From Ulota crispa (Eukaryota; Streptophyta; Bryopsida; Orthotrichales; Orthotrichaceae): a DNA stretch of 64,000 nucleotides. Shown one piece after another: positions 30,345 to 42,730 of the stretch; the stretch's first letter is position 1; the number at the start of each line of letters is the position of its first letter. Both the position numbers and the translations under genes were made by a program. The notes below the pieces were generated by a model, which was given only the letters and a program-made list of their open reading frames with translations, was not told where the DNA came from and searched no databases. The DNA lies in the NCBI GenBank assembly GCA_963920765.1, contig OY987252.1, forward strand, positions 1,969,966 to 2,033,965, written 5' to 3'.

Positions 30345-33300
30345 AGGAATGAGATCATCTTCGACCGTTCCACTTCTCAATGCAAATTCTTAGGATATGC
30401 AAAACTAGCAATTGCTTGTAATCAGATTCCACATACTCAACCTCCTCTACTCTTGCATGGTCGGATCTAAGTTGGCGCAATGCTTTAGCTACCTTGTTGG
30501 CTTGAACTTTGACAGTGTCCTCTAGAAACTGTGTTTGGGGATTTTTGTCCTACATCACTGTAGCATTGAGTTCCGAGAAATTGAAGGTCCGTCCAAGTGA
30601 AACGCAATCCACCATTGCTAGTTTCTTAGTGTTGGAGAAAACTCAAACACCACGAGGTTCTTTCCTTTATACAATCTTCCAACCACGTCTAAACATACCG
30701 CTTGCAAAGAAGACTTGCTCAATATGAAGAGGAAAGGCAAACAATTGCCTTGATGGAGCTACCAACCTCTCAAAATTTACTAATGTAAATCCAAATGCGA
30801 TTTGCAACATTGTGGCTCCTTCTCCCTTTGTGTTTGCCACCACCCATTTGTAGTAACAAACCATCACTTCAAACTGCCTGTAATTCACCAATAGTATCTC
30901 TTCTATCCATTCAATGTATTCCAAGTCAATTGTTTTTAGGTTTGTATCCTTCAATCCCGCTCTACATACTTGTGTGAAAGTTGCAGCAACACTTGAGTCC
31001 ATTGTCGTTAGGTGCTCTTGCGATTTTCGAAGGTGAATATGGTTGCCAAAAGCAAACATTGACTTGTAGGATTTAGCTTGATTTGAGGGAGGAAGCAGCA
31101 ACGTACGCACATCCTTTTCCACTTTGACATCTCCAGATTCTAGAGCGGTTAGAAGCGCCTTTGTGAACCAAATATGAAAAGATTCTTCCCTCATATACAG
31201 TAGGTAAATTATGCGGCTCCGTTGTCTTTGGTGCTGATACTTAAGTTGCTCCTACCCACGACTTGACATCTCTTCCTTGTGCTTCTTGCAAAATGGGCAT
31301 CACAATTTGCCTATCATTGACTCCTTTACGCTCATCATAGGTTACCTCAACATCATTAGATAACTCAGAATAGAACCACTTCTTTCCAATGGTGCTTCAA
31401 CTGTTCATTGCATTCTCTAGTTATATGATGCAAACTATATGACTTCCGCCAATTGTATGACAATCATTTGGGCCTCCACATGATTGCACTTTGTGATTCC
31501 TAAACACCACCATCTCTAGACGTTGACATAGGCAAATAGAGCTAATACCTCTGCACTGTATTCCCTCCAAGCGATCATTTCATATTTGTCAAAGGATTAT
31601 CACCTTCTCTACTCTTCCAAAGGTGCTGCATAGTTTAAAACAAACTCATGTATCCATTCTCTATATTTTGCTGATAGGTGGCGCGGTTCCCCCTTTCCTT
31701 GCAAGATCTTGTTGTACATGGAAGGGTCCTCCTTGTCATCCCGTACTTTGCGGGTAGTCACTTTGTACTCTTGCATGTATTTTGTGCAGAATCCAATAGC
31801 TTCTACAATTGAAATTGTTTGGCCATGCTTCTCTTGAGGTGACCTTTGTTCCGGACATATCCTTTCAAAGTCTTCAAGTACATCTCCATAAGGTACATCC
31901 ATTGTGTGTGTACCGGCCCACATGGTTCCACTTCTTCAACAAGATGCAAAACCAAGTGGCTCATTATGTCAAAAAAGGAAGGCAGGAATTCCTTCTCAAA
32001 CATGCATAGCGTACTCACCACATTTGACCTCAACTCTGAAATATCTTAAACTATAATACTCTTAGAGTAAATCCTCCTAAAAACACTTGAAATCAATATT
32101 ATAGCAATTCTCACTTCCTTCTTCATTGTGGTTCAAACACAAAGGGATAGGATTTGTTGGATGAGGACATGGTAATCATGCAATTTTAGGCCTTTCATGG
32201 TTCCATTGGCATGTATACGCTTCTTCAAGTGACCCACGTACTCTGTAGGTGTCTTCAAGGACTAGATCTGCTTTGCAAGATGTTGCATTCCCCCTTCATT
32301 AGGACTTACAATGACCTAGGCAAGATAGCGGATTCCATGGCCCTCCCTAGTAATGGCCACAAGTGTTCTCTGATGCCAACTTCCTTCATATCCAATTGTG
32401 ATTGAATTGTGTTCTTCTCTTTGAATACAATCCTCATGATATTGTTCATGATGTTCTTCTCACAATGCATGACGTCTAGCATATGCTTGATGAGGAGATA
32501 TTGCACAATTCACATCTACTCTTGTTAATTTTTTTAGAAAGCTTTGCATAAGAATGGCACTGGCTACTATCGTGTACACCCATCTAATGTGAAAAAACTA
32601 GAATTTTAGTTATTGTGACAAGACAACAACTACAACATTCTGTCAGAGTCATATGACTTTGTGAAAATGACTTAGTGGAGTGATAGGGCAAGACAACTAC
32701 AAAATGGCCAGACAATCCCAGAAAGCCTGTATGGACAAGTTTGCAATTGAGATTACAACCAGCACTGCAGTCCTTGGCCCCAACCACTCTCTTATTATTT
32801 CCAAAATTTCTACAAAAATCTACGTGGTCTAACACTATGCGTGCAAGCATGTGGAGGTTGGTAGGAATGCTTAGAATGATTTACCTTCTAGTAAAGCAAT
32901 TGATACAAACAAGACTTCCTCTTCACTCCATGGTCATGCACAGGGTCTACTCTTGACCTGTTCCCATTCCTTGCGCTGTTTGTCTTCCAATCTTCTTTGT
33001 CCAAAGCAAACCGCAAATGCTCAAGACCACTCATCTTTGTGTAAGGTGGTTTGAATTTGGTTTGGTTGTCAAAGTTTGCCTTATGTCGTCTCTAGTGATG
33101 AGACATCGACAAATGGCAATGGTGGCCTAGGTAAACATTTTTCTTTCATGCTTTTGATTGTTGGGACACTACATTCAGTCCACACATAAGGCAAGCCTTG
33201 TGACCCTTGGTGAATTGCCTAGATGTTAGACCATAGGCCAGGAAATCATTAACTGTCCATAATAAAATACCTTGTAACCTTAAAGCCAGAATTTGGTTTG

Positions 33301-34216
33301 CAACCCGTGACCCATCAAGACAAGGCACTCTTTTCCATAGCATTTGCAATTCCTCTATTAATGGTGCCATGTAGATATCCACATTTTTGTCCACCACACT
33401 CTCCTTCCCAGGTATGATTAGGGTCAACATCATAATGAAATTCTTTATTACCAACTAGAGTGGGAGGTTGTAATTTAGTATCACCACAGGCCAAGTGGAA
33501 TGGGACAAGCTCTAGTTCTTGAATGGGTTGACTCCATCTAATGCCAATCCAAGTCTAAGGGTTTCACTCTCCTCTGCAAATTGTGGCCACCTATTGTTGA
33601 CATGATTCTAAACTTTTGATTCAAGCATTGACTTGGTTACCTTATACCACCTCTTTCCATCCACATGCCACATCATCAATTTTGCCAATTACTCGCAGCT
33701 ATACATCCGCCTCAATCTTGGAATCAAGGGGTAGTGCCTCAACACATTCACAAGGACTCTACTGGAATTGGTCACATACCTAGATTTCTTGCATTCAGGA
33801 CACTCTTTGGCGTCTTGCAATTCTTTTTGCAATAAGCAACACTCATCCTTGCAAGCATGTATTGAGTTGTATGACAATCCTAACTTCATTAGAATGGTCT
33901 CAGCTTCATAGAATGTCTTTGGCATTGTGTTGTCATTAGGTAACAATGTCCCCTTCAGTAATTTCAATAGTTCCTCAACAAAATTGTTTGACACACCATA
34001 TGTGGTGCAACAAACTAAGAGCATAAGTGTGCTAGTCAAATGATTTGTCTTGCTAATAGGAAATATGAGAGTCTTGGCCTCATGCATCAATGCCGTAGCA
34101 TCCACGCTTGATGGTTCCTCCATGTCAATGGTAGCTCCATCTCTCTCCATATTGTCTAACACCTCCTCCGTGGCATGAATCCCTTCTTCTTTGAATTCCT
34201 GGTCCTCTCTTTCCAT
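30345..34216 (-). pseudogene. TNP2-like: CACTA TNP2 transposase copy 2, nearly full length
   Basis: Reading leftward, 34216-33146 is one frame with four stops. It contains the N-terminal NFVEELLKLLKGTLLPND part, the HACKDECCLLQKE and CPECKKSRY cysteine motif, the LRHYPLIPRLRRMY box, RLGLALDGVNPF, and the WTVNDFLAYG and CLMCG core. An intron begins after codon YxK at 32884 (GTAAAT) and should end near 32502, where the acceptor AG has become AA. The next exons carry IKHMLDVMHCEKN, the DUF4218 box (PVHTQWMYLMEMYLKTLKGYV, at 32033-31609) and the DUF4216 domain (31194-30667, with DLEYIEWIEEILLVNYR and FGFTLVNFERL). The same frame continues with stops to about 30345. Every domain of a TNP2 transposase is present in order, but the many stops make it inactive. 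Confidence 0.9.
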
Positions 34217-35208
34217 TCGTTTGGGAAGGCGCTATCAACATTCCCATCTACTCCAACTTCTTTGGCGGTGACATTATTGTATTTACAAAAGCATTTGTTT
34301 ACCATAATTACAGATCACCTCCACTTCCACCTCATTTGTTGTTTCTTTGTTTCCTTACAGCTCTTCTGCTGGACTTCTCGCAAGCGAGGGCTGCCTCTGC
34401 CACCTTCTTTGATTAGGCAGCTCCAAGTCAAGCGGTGTGGTCTCATCCTACAATTACACCACAATAGGAAAATAGTGAGAGCCAAATATAAATCACTGAT
34501 TCATTCAAACTAGGAATCACCGCGCAAAATTCTCTCTGTATAGTCACATGATACTGGTATGATGACATCATAATGTTATATGACATTGAGGAAATGACTT
34601 GAACGGTGTATATGACTCAAATAGCGTTCAAATTTAGAGTCATATGACACTGTCCTTCACGTACAACTTATTTATAGGAGCATATTACTATGCCTGCTGC
34701 ATATCTTAGGATAGTATAATATTGTTAGAAAAGTGTCAAACACTATGTGACTGAGTGGCCCGCCTTAGGAAAACTAGTTTTGTACTTCTCAAACAATTGA
34801 ATTGAACGTAATTTACAAAAACTCAACAAAAGACAATCACTACACAGCCAATTAAGTTTGTTTACGATTAATAGTTTCCGAATGCAAGCGCGGTGAGTTT
34901 TTCACATCCAAGACAGCATGATTAATCCACTTGAAAAGCTCACACATGGTATTCAAGGCACTGCAGCAATCCATGTACATGAGATTCAATTAGATAGTGA
35001 CTGATGGGCATTTGCAAGCTTTTCATAAAATTTGGTCAAAATTGTTGTTTTTTAACATTAAAGAATATGTTACTTGCTCAAGTAAGCCCATTCCTAACAA
35101 ATGGACAACAATTTGCGTTGCTACTTGAGCACCATTGCAATCCCGCTGTTTTGCAAATCACTATACCGATAGAAATTTATAGCATCATGAATAAATTCAA
35201 AGCTCACT
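34217..35208. other. No recognisable gene
   Basis: This is the upstream side of transposase copy 2. It has GTCATATGAC-like words near 34530-34640 but no array or terminus that I can fix. Confidence 0.35.
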
Positions 35209-36088
35209 CTATTTATAAGGGGCATAGAGCTCCTCTCTTACCTTAATGTCCCATGTAGCTATTGTCATAATTGTCATAACATCACCCCACTCCCTTGCGT
35301 TCCAAGGCCTAGGTAGCATTTGATACTCCCATATGGCATTTCCAATTCCCTCTCTCCCTGCTGAACTATTTATGAACGCCGCAACATTCCCTTTTATTAC
35401 ACCTCCATCAATGAAAATGTCTGCATCCACTTGCATGACATAAGATTTCATGCTTGGATGGCTATTTTCTAGGGTCTTGTACTCATATGATGTGAATTCC
35501 AGTCCAAAAAATGGAAGGAGTTCATTGCCCTCACTAGCAAAATCTAATGCAAATAATCCCCACCCCATAAAGGGAAATTTGGAGATCTTCACTTCCCACT
35601 CCCTATTTGAGTAGACAAATCATGTTAGCTTTGGAATGTTATTGTGGGCCCATTGCTCGTCAAATGCTAGGGGCCTCCAATTGTGCAGGGCAAGAGCCTC
35701 TGCTGCTAGCGGTTGCTCTCTCATACAAATTAGAATCTCAAGGTTGGATGTAAATGATTTCATTGAATCTAGACAAACCGATTTCATCTTTTGCCTCTTA
35801 GTTACCTACACAATTTCCATATATTCAAATGACAATGACTCCAAGTAGGTAGGATTTGTTTTGTATTACATAAGGTATGAAGGACAAGTACCAGAATTGA
35901 TGAGTCAAAAGCCGGATCATGTTGTCTGGTTCATAGATGCTTCCTAATAGTCTCTCAATCCAACACTTTACCCCCCTCTTGCATTTGCGCATGGACATGG
36001 AATACCTCTAGAGCCGCATAGCATTTGCTTGGAGCTCCTCTTTCTACAATTGTAAATGTTGCAGGGTTTGGTCATCTTCATTTGCCAT
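35209..36088 (-). pseudogene. SET-domain protein remnant
   Basis: The frame open at 35592-35209 encodes, from its first residue, GWGLFALDF at 10-18, then YVMQVDADIFIDGG, GNVAAFINSS at 68-77 and REELYAPY at 119-126. This order (GxG-LFA entry, D-GN-ARFINHS-like box, then a C-terminal E-L-x-Y) is that of SET lysine methyltransferase domains, with NSS in place of the usual NHS/NHC. The same frame continues upstream across one TGA (TFVYSNREWEVK joins the domain). A further exon-like stretch from ATG at 36088 (MANEDDQTLQHLQL) has two TAG codons, each explicable as CAG to TAG. It lies 1 kb upstream of transposase copy 2 on the same strand. Whether it belongs to that element or to the host is unknown. 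The stops indicate a pseudogene. Confidence 0.6.
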
Positions 36089-39000
36089 TTTGCAAGGGTT
36101 TTGTATAGCCATAAAAGTTAATGTAACGTAACTTGGCATTTGAAATCTAATACATGAAGATGACGACCTCATGTACATGAACTCATGAGGGTGAGTTACT
36201 ATAATATCAGTTCAAATTAGAATTTGACTTTATCATTCTTGAACTACGTAACCTTCATTTCAATCAACTCTTGCCGGCTGTGAAGGCAACATGACATTCA
36301 GAAGTGACCTTCATGTGACTCCAATGCGTGATGTGGACTATTGGAAATTATGGATTGCATGTTAAAAAAACAGTACTTCTAATAAATGAACCCGGCTTGC
36401 TTATTGTTAATGATCACACCATTTTCAGATGCAAAATCCCAATACCAAGGCAATCTACACCTATTGATCTGCCACGTGGCATTTAGGTTTTGCATGTGCT
36501 GTGCACTTACATGTTTGCATGCCAAGCCACTAAACTTGATTACTTGAATAGTTGATTTGATACAATACATGTATGTTTTGACAACTTGTAGAAATGGAGT
36601 TCTCAGAAGTTAACAAGTATGAGTTGCCATGAAAGAGAAACATTGAAAACAACAATACAATCTTGCGAGCACTTGGCGTATTTAAGCGTGCAAATGATTT
36701 CCTCAAGCAGGTAACCTCTACTGTCAAGTGAATACTCTAATGCAGTGCTAGAGAGTTCACTAGGTAGACACCTTCTTCACCAAAACTTGACGCTTGATAA
36801 GCAATACTCTTCTAGCAACACTGTTTGCTTTATGTAGTTTTCAGATCCCCCTACAAAGAATGGTTAAGTTGAACCGCAAAGATAGAAAGCATAGACATTA
36901 GAGCATAGTATGTACTCTTCTCAAGGAAGCTGTCTATTTGTCCTTGTCCACCTCAGTCGAATTTCTATACTCTCCAATTTCAAACTCACTTTCATTGTGC
37001 TATTTAGCTGCCGTAGAGTTATTTCTTGAATACCCCGCCCTATAGTTTTCTTGATCTGTCGTGCATTGCGTGCAATACCACAATGAAATGCGAGGAGCTA
37101 GAGGTTGCGATCAATCTCAACAAAGATAGTCGTGCCTAATTACAGCTTCCTAAAATTTACAATTGCTTGCTAGGAATAGTTGCATTTTGAGTCATCATTA
37201 GTAAGTCCTAGAGTGTTGCAAGGAGAAGTTGTAGGTAGTATTTACCTTGCGTCATTAGATTTCACAGAGTTGAAGATTTCCATTTCCCGCCGATGATTTC
37301 TATTTTCTACCGTTTATTTCCTATTCTTCAATAAACATTTCAATAGATTCTCTAGTCTAACTTCTAGCGCACCATCAGATGGTAAGCTTTGCTATTGTTC
37401 CTGATTCTAATTGATTTGCATTCATGGCTTGGTCTGTGGGCGGGCAACTACTCTTCATCAATACAATTATTTGTTAGATAATCAAAGTAGAAGTCCCTTT
37501 GAATGAACGCATGTTGTAGTGCCACCTTTTAGGTTATATGTATTTATTTTTTGAAGCTTTAGGGATAATCATAGGGAAATGGCGTCGCTAACAAACCCGC
37601 AATTAAGACCCTGAGCTGTAAATCACTGCAGTGTAATTTTGGGGAGTAATATGACTCTCTCATTTTTTGGTAAAGTCTTTTGCTCTATCATGCAGCTATT
37701 TTTGTAGAAAGATATGGCAATTTAGAGCTACACTAAAACAACATCATTATTTATGCGTTTGAGTTGTTTGACGACATGAAATAGTCTCACAAAGTAGTAG
37801 TGTTTGGGCATCTAAGATTTCTTAAGGATTCATTGACTAAAAAAGTGGACGTCTACAATTTAAAAGCACTCTCCACTTCAAAAGAATAGAAGAGATATGA
37901 TAGTGAATACGACTTCCAATGATTTCATTAGAAAGGTAGCAAATTTACCAGATAAAATGCAAGTGGAGTGTGAGCCCCAAGGTTAGCACCTTAGGTTAAG
38001 AGCTCACTTTTTATTTTTATTTTTACAAAATTAGTACAAAAAGCGTCAAAAAGCCTTAAAAAATAATAAAATCTAATTATAGAAAGTAGTTAGATGTATA
38101 TAAATATGCCCTATACTTTTTACTCCCTATCTCCTATTTTTTGTAAATTAAGAATAGTTTAAAACAATAAAACTATAAATAATAGGATATAGATAGAGTC
38201 AATTTTAAATCAGCCACAATTATAGAAATTGGACTCAAAATAAAAGTTTGCTTCAATATTGTAGAATCCCATGAAAGGCTCCACAAAAAAATTCGAAAAG
38301 TTTTAATTGTTAGATCACTTCGACCAAATGGTCAACCGCTGGAATTAGTGACTAAATATTCCTAGAAAATTCTCAAATTGCGGTAAAATCCCACAAAAAA
38401 TTCGAATATGTCATTTTGTATTAATAAGACACTCTAATAAATTTGAAGGCGTTTTGAGCGCAGGATTTACCTCAATGGACAACTTCAAATGATTTCAAAA
38501 GCTCCGCCAATGGGCGATGCTTTGACCACAATTCTAGGAGACTCCAAGGTTCAATTTTGGCAAAAAAAAAGAGTGTTTTCTCACTCCCACAACCCTTGTA
38601 AACAAACTAGTGAAACTAAAATTTTGGAAAAAAGTAAATTCCATAATTTGAAGTTTTGTTTTTCATATATAAATTATTTTTAGATTTTTTAAGTTTTAAC
38701 TATCAGAATTAAGAGTTTAGGGTATCTCTACCAACTAATTTTGGCATTCTAAAGCCAATAGCACCATTTGTTTGTGATTTGGAGCTTTTCACCAGAAATT
38801 ATTATGTAACTCCAGTTTATTATTATTAGAAAGTGCAAGAATTGAAAGAGAAAGGGAGTTAGTGAGTCAAGGACCACTCCGTGCATGGGTGAAAGGTCCT
38901 TGAGTGAGTAGTACATAGTAACTTCCTTCTTCTACCTTCTTACCCCTTTATTTTCTTTGTTAGTTTTGCAACTGAATGAAACATCTGCAATTTTGTGTTC

Positions 39001-39572
39001 ATGTGAATTTTTTTGAGGTCTTTTTGTTGGTTTTGCTTCTAGAAGGGCTTGGAATCCCTTTTAGATACTAACATACTGTTTTAAAGTCAAACCCTTGCTT
39101 ATTTCTTGTGTTTATATTTTGTGGGGCAATTGGGCCCCATAATTGTTTATTTTAAGGTTTTTTTGTGTCAAATACTAACACTATGAAGCTCTTGACTAAG
39201 AACCTGACGGTGCCGCTGACCAAGAGCTCCTAGAGTCACTTGTTAGAATCCTTAATGCTTATTGACTAATTTTAGAAGAGGCTGTATTATCAAAACTAAC
39301 TTTGTACCCAAATAGTTACTAACTCCTTCATTTTAGTGTGATTTAATTTGAATTATTACTAATAGGGGATTATCTTTGACAAAATTTTAGTAGAATTAGA
39401 AATTTTGAGTTTGGAAGGAAATTTTTGGCCAAATGTTTAGTTTAATTGAGTGAATAGATTTAGTTTACTAAAAAAAATGAACCTTTGGTTTAATGGAAAA
39501 GGTGCTACATTTCTTTTCTAAAAACCCTCTCCCAAAGTGTTGGTACTTGGAAAGAAAAGCATTGGAATTGAG
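36089..39572. other. No recognisable gene
   Basis: About 3.5 kb with short frames only and no clear repeat or transposon end. The part from 38000 to 38700 is A- and T-rich. Confidence 0.4.
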
Positions 39573-39796
39573 AAGCTTGTAAGAGTCTTTTGGAAGCATT
39601 AAGATGATTTTTTGAAGCCTTTGGAAGAAAGTGAACCATTGAAAGCAATTTTCTCTAAAACCTTGGAGAGTTGTGAAAATCTACAAGCTTGTGAAAGTCT
39701 TTTGGAAACATTGAGAATGTTACTTGAAGCCTTTGGGAGGAAGGTACCATTGAGAGCAATTTTGTTTGAAAGTTTTGAAATCTCAATGATATATCA
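39573..39796 (+). repeat. Two-copy tandem duplication, period 112 bp
   Basis: AAGCTTGTRARAGTCTTTTG starts at 39573 and again at 39685. The words TTGAAGCCTTTGG, CCATTGARAGCAATTTT and AAAGTTTTG follow in the same order in both. The frame is open across both copies (39612-39815), but the encoded peptide simply repeats and has no known motif. Confidence 0.85.
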
Positions 39797-39873
39797 TAGA
39801 CACTTGTTCATATAGCATGTTGTAACTCTATTTTATTTGATGAAAACCGTCAATTGCGTTACTTGGTAATACT

Positions 39874-39982
39874 TGAAAAAAAACAAAAAAGGAGCCACGA
39901 GGTTCAAACCCAAGACCTCCCGCCCCACATCCAAGAGCCTCAACAACCAATCACAGCCAATAGCCCAAAGGCCGCAGCTTGT
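39874..39982 (-). repeat. tRNA-derived (SINE-like) sequence with box A and B
   Basis: On the minus strand TTTGGGCTATTGGCTG resembles an internal polymerase III box A. About 55 bases later GGTTTGAACCTCG matches box B (GGTTCRANNCC). A T-rich run (TTTTTTGTTTTTTTT) follows at once, as a terminator would. The ends do not pair as an acceptor stem, so it is not a functional tRNA gene. The arrangement is that of the head of a tRNA-derived SINE. Confidence 0.55.
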
Positions 39983-40063
39983 GAGAGAACCAAAAATCCG
40001 ATATTATTTCTAAGCCTGTTAATACCCCTCTCACCTTATTCCAACAAAAACGCGCGTGCATAA

Positions 40064-40137
40064 GTGCCGGAATTCGACCCCCGGACCTTGCAGTTCACAC
40101 TCTGCAGCCATTCTACTGCACACGGGCCAGCAGACCC
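40064..40137 (-). repeat. Second tRNA-like sequence
   Basis: On the minus strand it reads CTGGCCCGTGTGCAGTAGAATGG in the D-arm region (box A-like). TGCAG and CTGCA then form a five-pair stem around a GTGTGAA-type loop, and GGGGGTCGAATTCCGG forms a T-arm-like box B. The T stem is imperfect and no acceptor stem closes. It is probably a decayed tRNA or a tRNA-derived repeat related to the one at 39874-39982, 80 bases away on the same strand. Confidence 0.5.
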
Positions 40138-40796
40138 GCGGTTGCAGCTTGCGTGATAGGATGGCAGAAATAGTGTATTTTTACACTAAGTATATTCTGC
40201 CCCCTTCCAACGGCAACGAGCGCCACAGCCACGAGCCAAGAGTGATAGCAAGCTCAGGTGAAGGGGACCACATCCGAAGACAAAGAGGTCAAGCGTTGCT
40301 AGAAAAGAGACGAGCAAGGGCTAGCAAGGCCAACATGCCACGAGTCTAGCACTTCCACACACATCACCTAAAATCTTAGCAAGTCCAGCATCAGAGCATA
40401 GAGGCCTATGAATTGCCAAAGATAACCCTCCTTAGGAGTTATTAATCATGATTAATTAGTTCTCCTTAAAAAAAAGTTTTTTTTGGTACATCTCATTTCT
40501 GAGCACTTATCCATTTTCTTACACATTCTAGAAGCAATATTTGTTTGTATCGTACCTAGAGCAAGATTATCATGCTTTTTGTAAGTCTCAATACCTTAAT
40601 ATATATCATGGATAATCTTATTTTGAATGCAGCATGAAAGCAAAGGTAAGTCTTATTCTAGAAATCATAGTACAAATGTGTCTGTGAGTTTTCAAAAAAC
40701 TCAGCCTTCTAATAGCATGTAATAAACAAGAGAGCATATTGGCATTTAACCTCAGCCATTTGTTATGTAATTGTGTATAATACTAGTGCTGATACT
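40138..40796. other. No recognisable gene
   Basis: No frame or repeat of note. Confidence 0.35.
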
Positions 40797-40950
40797 TGGC
40801 TAAACTTTCGGCCATTATGTGCAAAACACTAAGTATAAAAGAGAGATGAATACAAGAATTTGACTAGTATACTCAGCTAAGCATTTGGCCGTTATGTGCA
40901 GAACACTATGTGTAAAAAATAGACAAACAATAGAATTTGACTAGTATACG
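40797..40950. repeat. Two-copy tandem duplication, period 77 bp
   Basis: GCTAARCWTTYGGCCRTTAT starts at 40799 and 40876. Both copies continue with GTGCARAACACTA and end in AGAATTTGACTAGTATAC. Non-coding. Confidence 0.85.
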
Positions 40951-41787
40951 CATGTGTATTAATCTAGCAAAATAGAATACAAAGAGTCGTGAACTTTTAT
41001 TGTGCATATGAACATTGTTCTATTCAAAACATAGAGTAGTTTTCTAAAACAAGAATTTTTAGAAAATTTTGAAAAGTAAAAGGGAAGTAGTAAGAATCTA
41101 GAGTGGCAGTTTCTCCATGGTGTCTAGGGCCTTACCAATGCCCATCTCAAAAACATAACAAACCAATGTGATATTAATGAGGATGCACGAGGTGTCTTCA
41201 ACCCTAAGATGCGTGTTATAGCTTTCACCTGGAAAAAACCATGCAATCAAGCACCTTACTACTACAAAATAATCTCAAAACTTCAAGTGAACATGTGTAG
41301 CTCTTTGTGTGGCATCCATGTTTAGCAGTGACGAGGTCCCAAGTTCCAATCAAAAAATGATAAAAAACACAGAGAATCAGTGTTTTCACAGCAAGCTAGT
41401 GGTGGCGTATGCAACAAATTTTGAGTCTTTGATGCGGTTAAGATGTATACACAACACAACGCTGTGTATTCCAATAAAAAGTTGAGCCAATTGGAAGAAA
41501 GGCCGTAATAGGGTGCTTCAAGATTAGTGTCTCGTTAATATTTGAAACAACCGCACTATCTGATAAATGCAGCAGTCTCATAAAACCAAGTTAAGCCATA
41601 ATTATACCGCTTAACCACTAAAGATCTGTATCATTAATCTATGTAGATCTTAATCACAAAGAATACACTGAGAAAGTGGTATATGGCAGTAGCAAATCTT
41701 TCATAAAAAAGCCTTAATCTTTGAAAGCAAGAATTTTGCTCTTGATATTTGTGCATCTGCTAACATTAGAGTTCAGAGAGAATCATA

Positions 41788-42035
41788 GAATATCTTGATT
41801 TTTAGTACCATATCACTATTTACACTGTATAGTATATGTACATATCTCTTATGTTGAGTATATGTAGTATTATAAAGTGTAATACTACTATGCTCATTTT
41901 ATAAGGCTCGTAGTATATCTTGCTTTTTAGCAAAATATCACTATTTATTTTTTATAATACAAGTACATATCTCTTGTGTTGAGTATATGTATCACTACAA
42001 AATATACTATTACAATGCCCGTACTTTATATGATG
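41788..42035. repeat. Two-copy tandem duplication, period about 125 bp
   Basis: TATCTTGMTTTTTAG at 41791 and 41916 begins two units. They share ATATCACTATTTA, GTACATATCTCTTRTGTTGA and GTATATGTA in the same order. Non-coding and AT-rich. Confidence 0.8.
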
Positions 42036-42730
42036 TATAGAAGGTCCTATATATGCACAAAGAGCCACTATGTCTATTAATAATTTATCATTTTAGCATG
42101 GAGTGAAGGAAGCAAAGTCAAAAAAGGAGCATTGTATTTTAAAGTAAATATAAGTTTTAGAACATGGTGTCATAGGTAAAACTCATAATCTTTGAAAGAT
42201 AGTTTGAGTCATAGCTACATATACTCTTCTTGTATCTTACTTCCATAAGTAAAGTAGCTAGTGCTAATACTTATAAAGGAATCTTGAAAGAAAAAAAATG
42301 GAAAAAAAATAAATAAATGAAGTTTTGTTATGATTTGAGTTGCTTTCATGGACCCTTGTATGGACCCCGAGCAATGCTTGGAGAGTGAGTGGCTCACGGA
42401 GGTAGAAGATATGGAGGTATGACCCTCCATCTTTTACTTTAAATTTAAATTATGGTGTACTGAGTTTTGTTTGTTTTAAATCCAACTGCTAAAACAACTT
42501 GACTATCTAGGAAACATTTTTAGCCATAAAGATATAACCTTGTTCATTGCTTGGAAGGTAGTAGTTGGAATTAACGCATTTCACCCAATTATGTTCAAGT
42601 TTTTTCTTATTTTGTCTTAGAACTCAGATGTGTTCACTTTTTCTTCATGGGTGGAGGAAAAAACGCTCACATGGAGGTCTTCCGTAAATAATGAATATTC
42701 CCCACCATTACTTTACCAATTCTAGACCTC

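Noticed and set aside
40064-40137. A functional tRNA gene
   Set aside because: The anticodon-like and T-like arms are present, but no acceptor stem closes and the T stem is imperfect.
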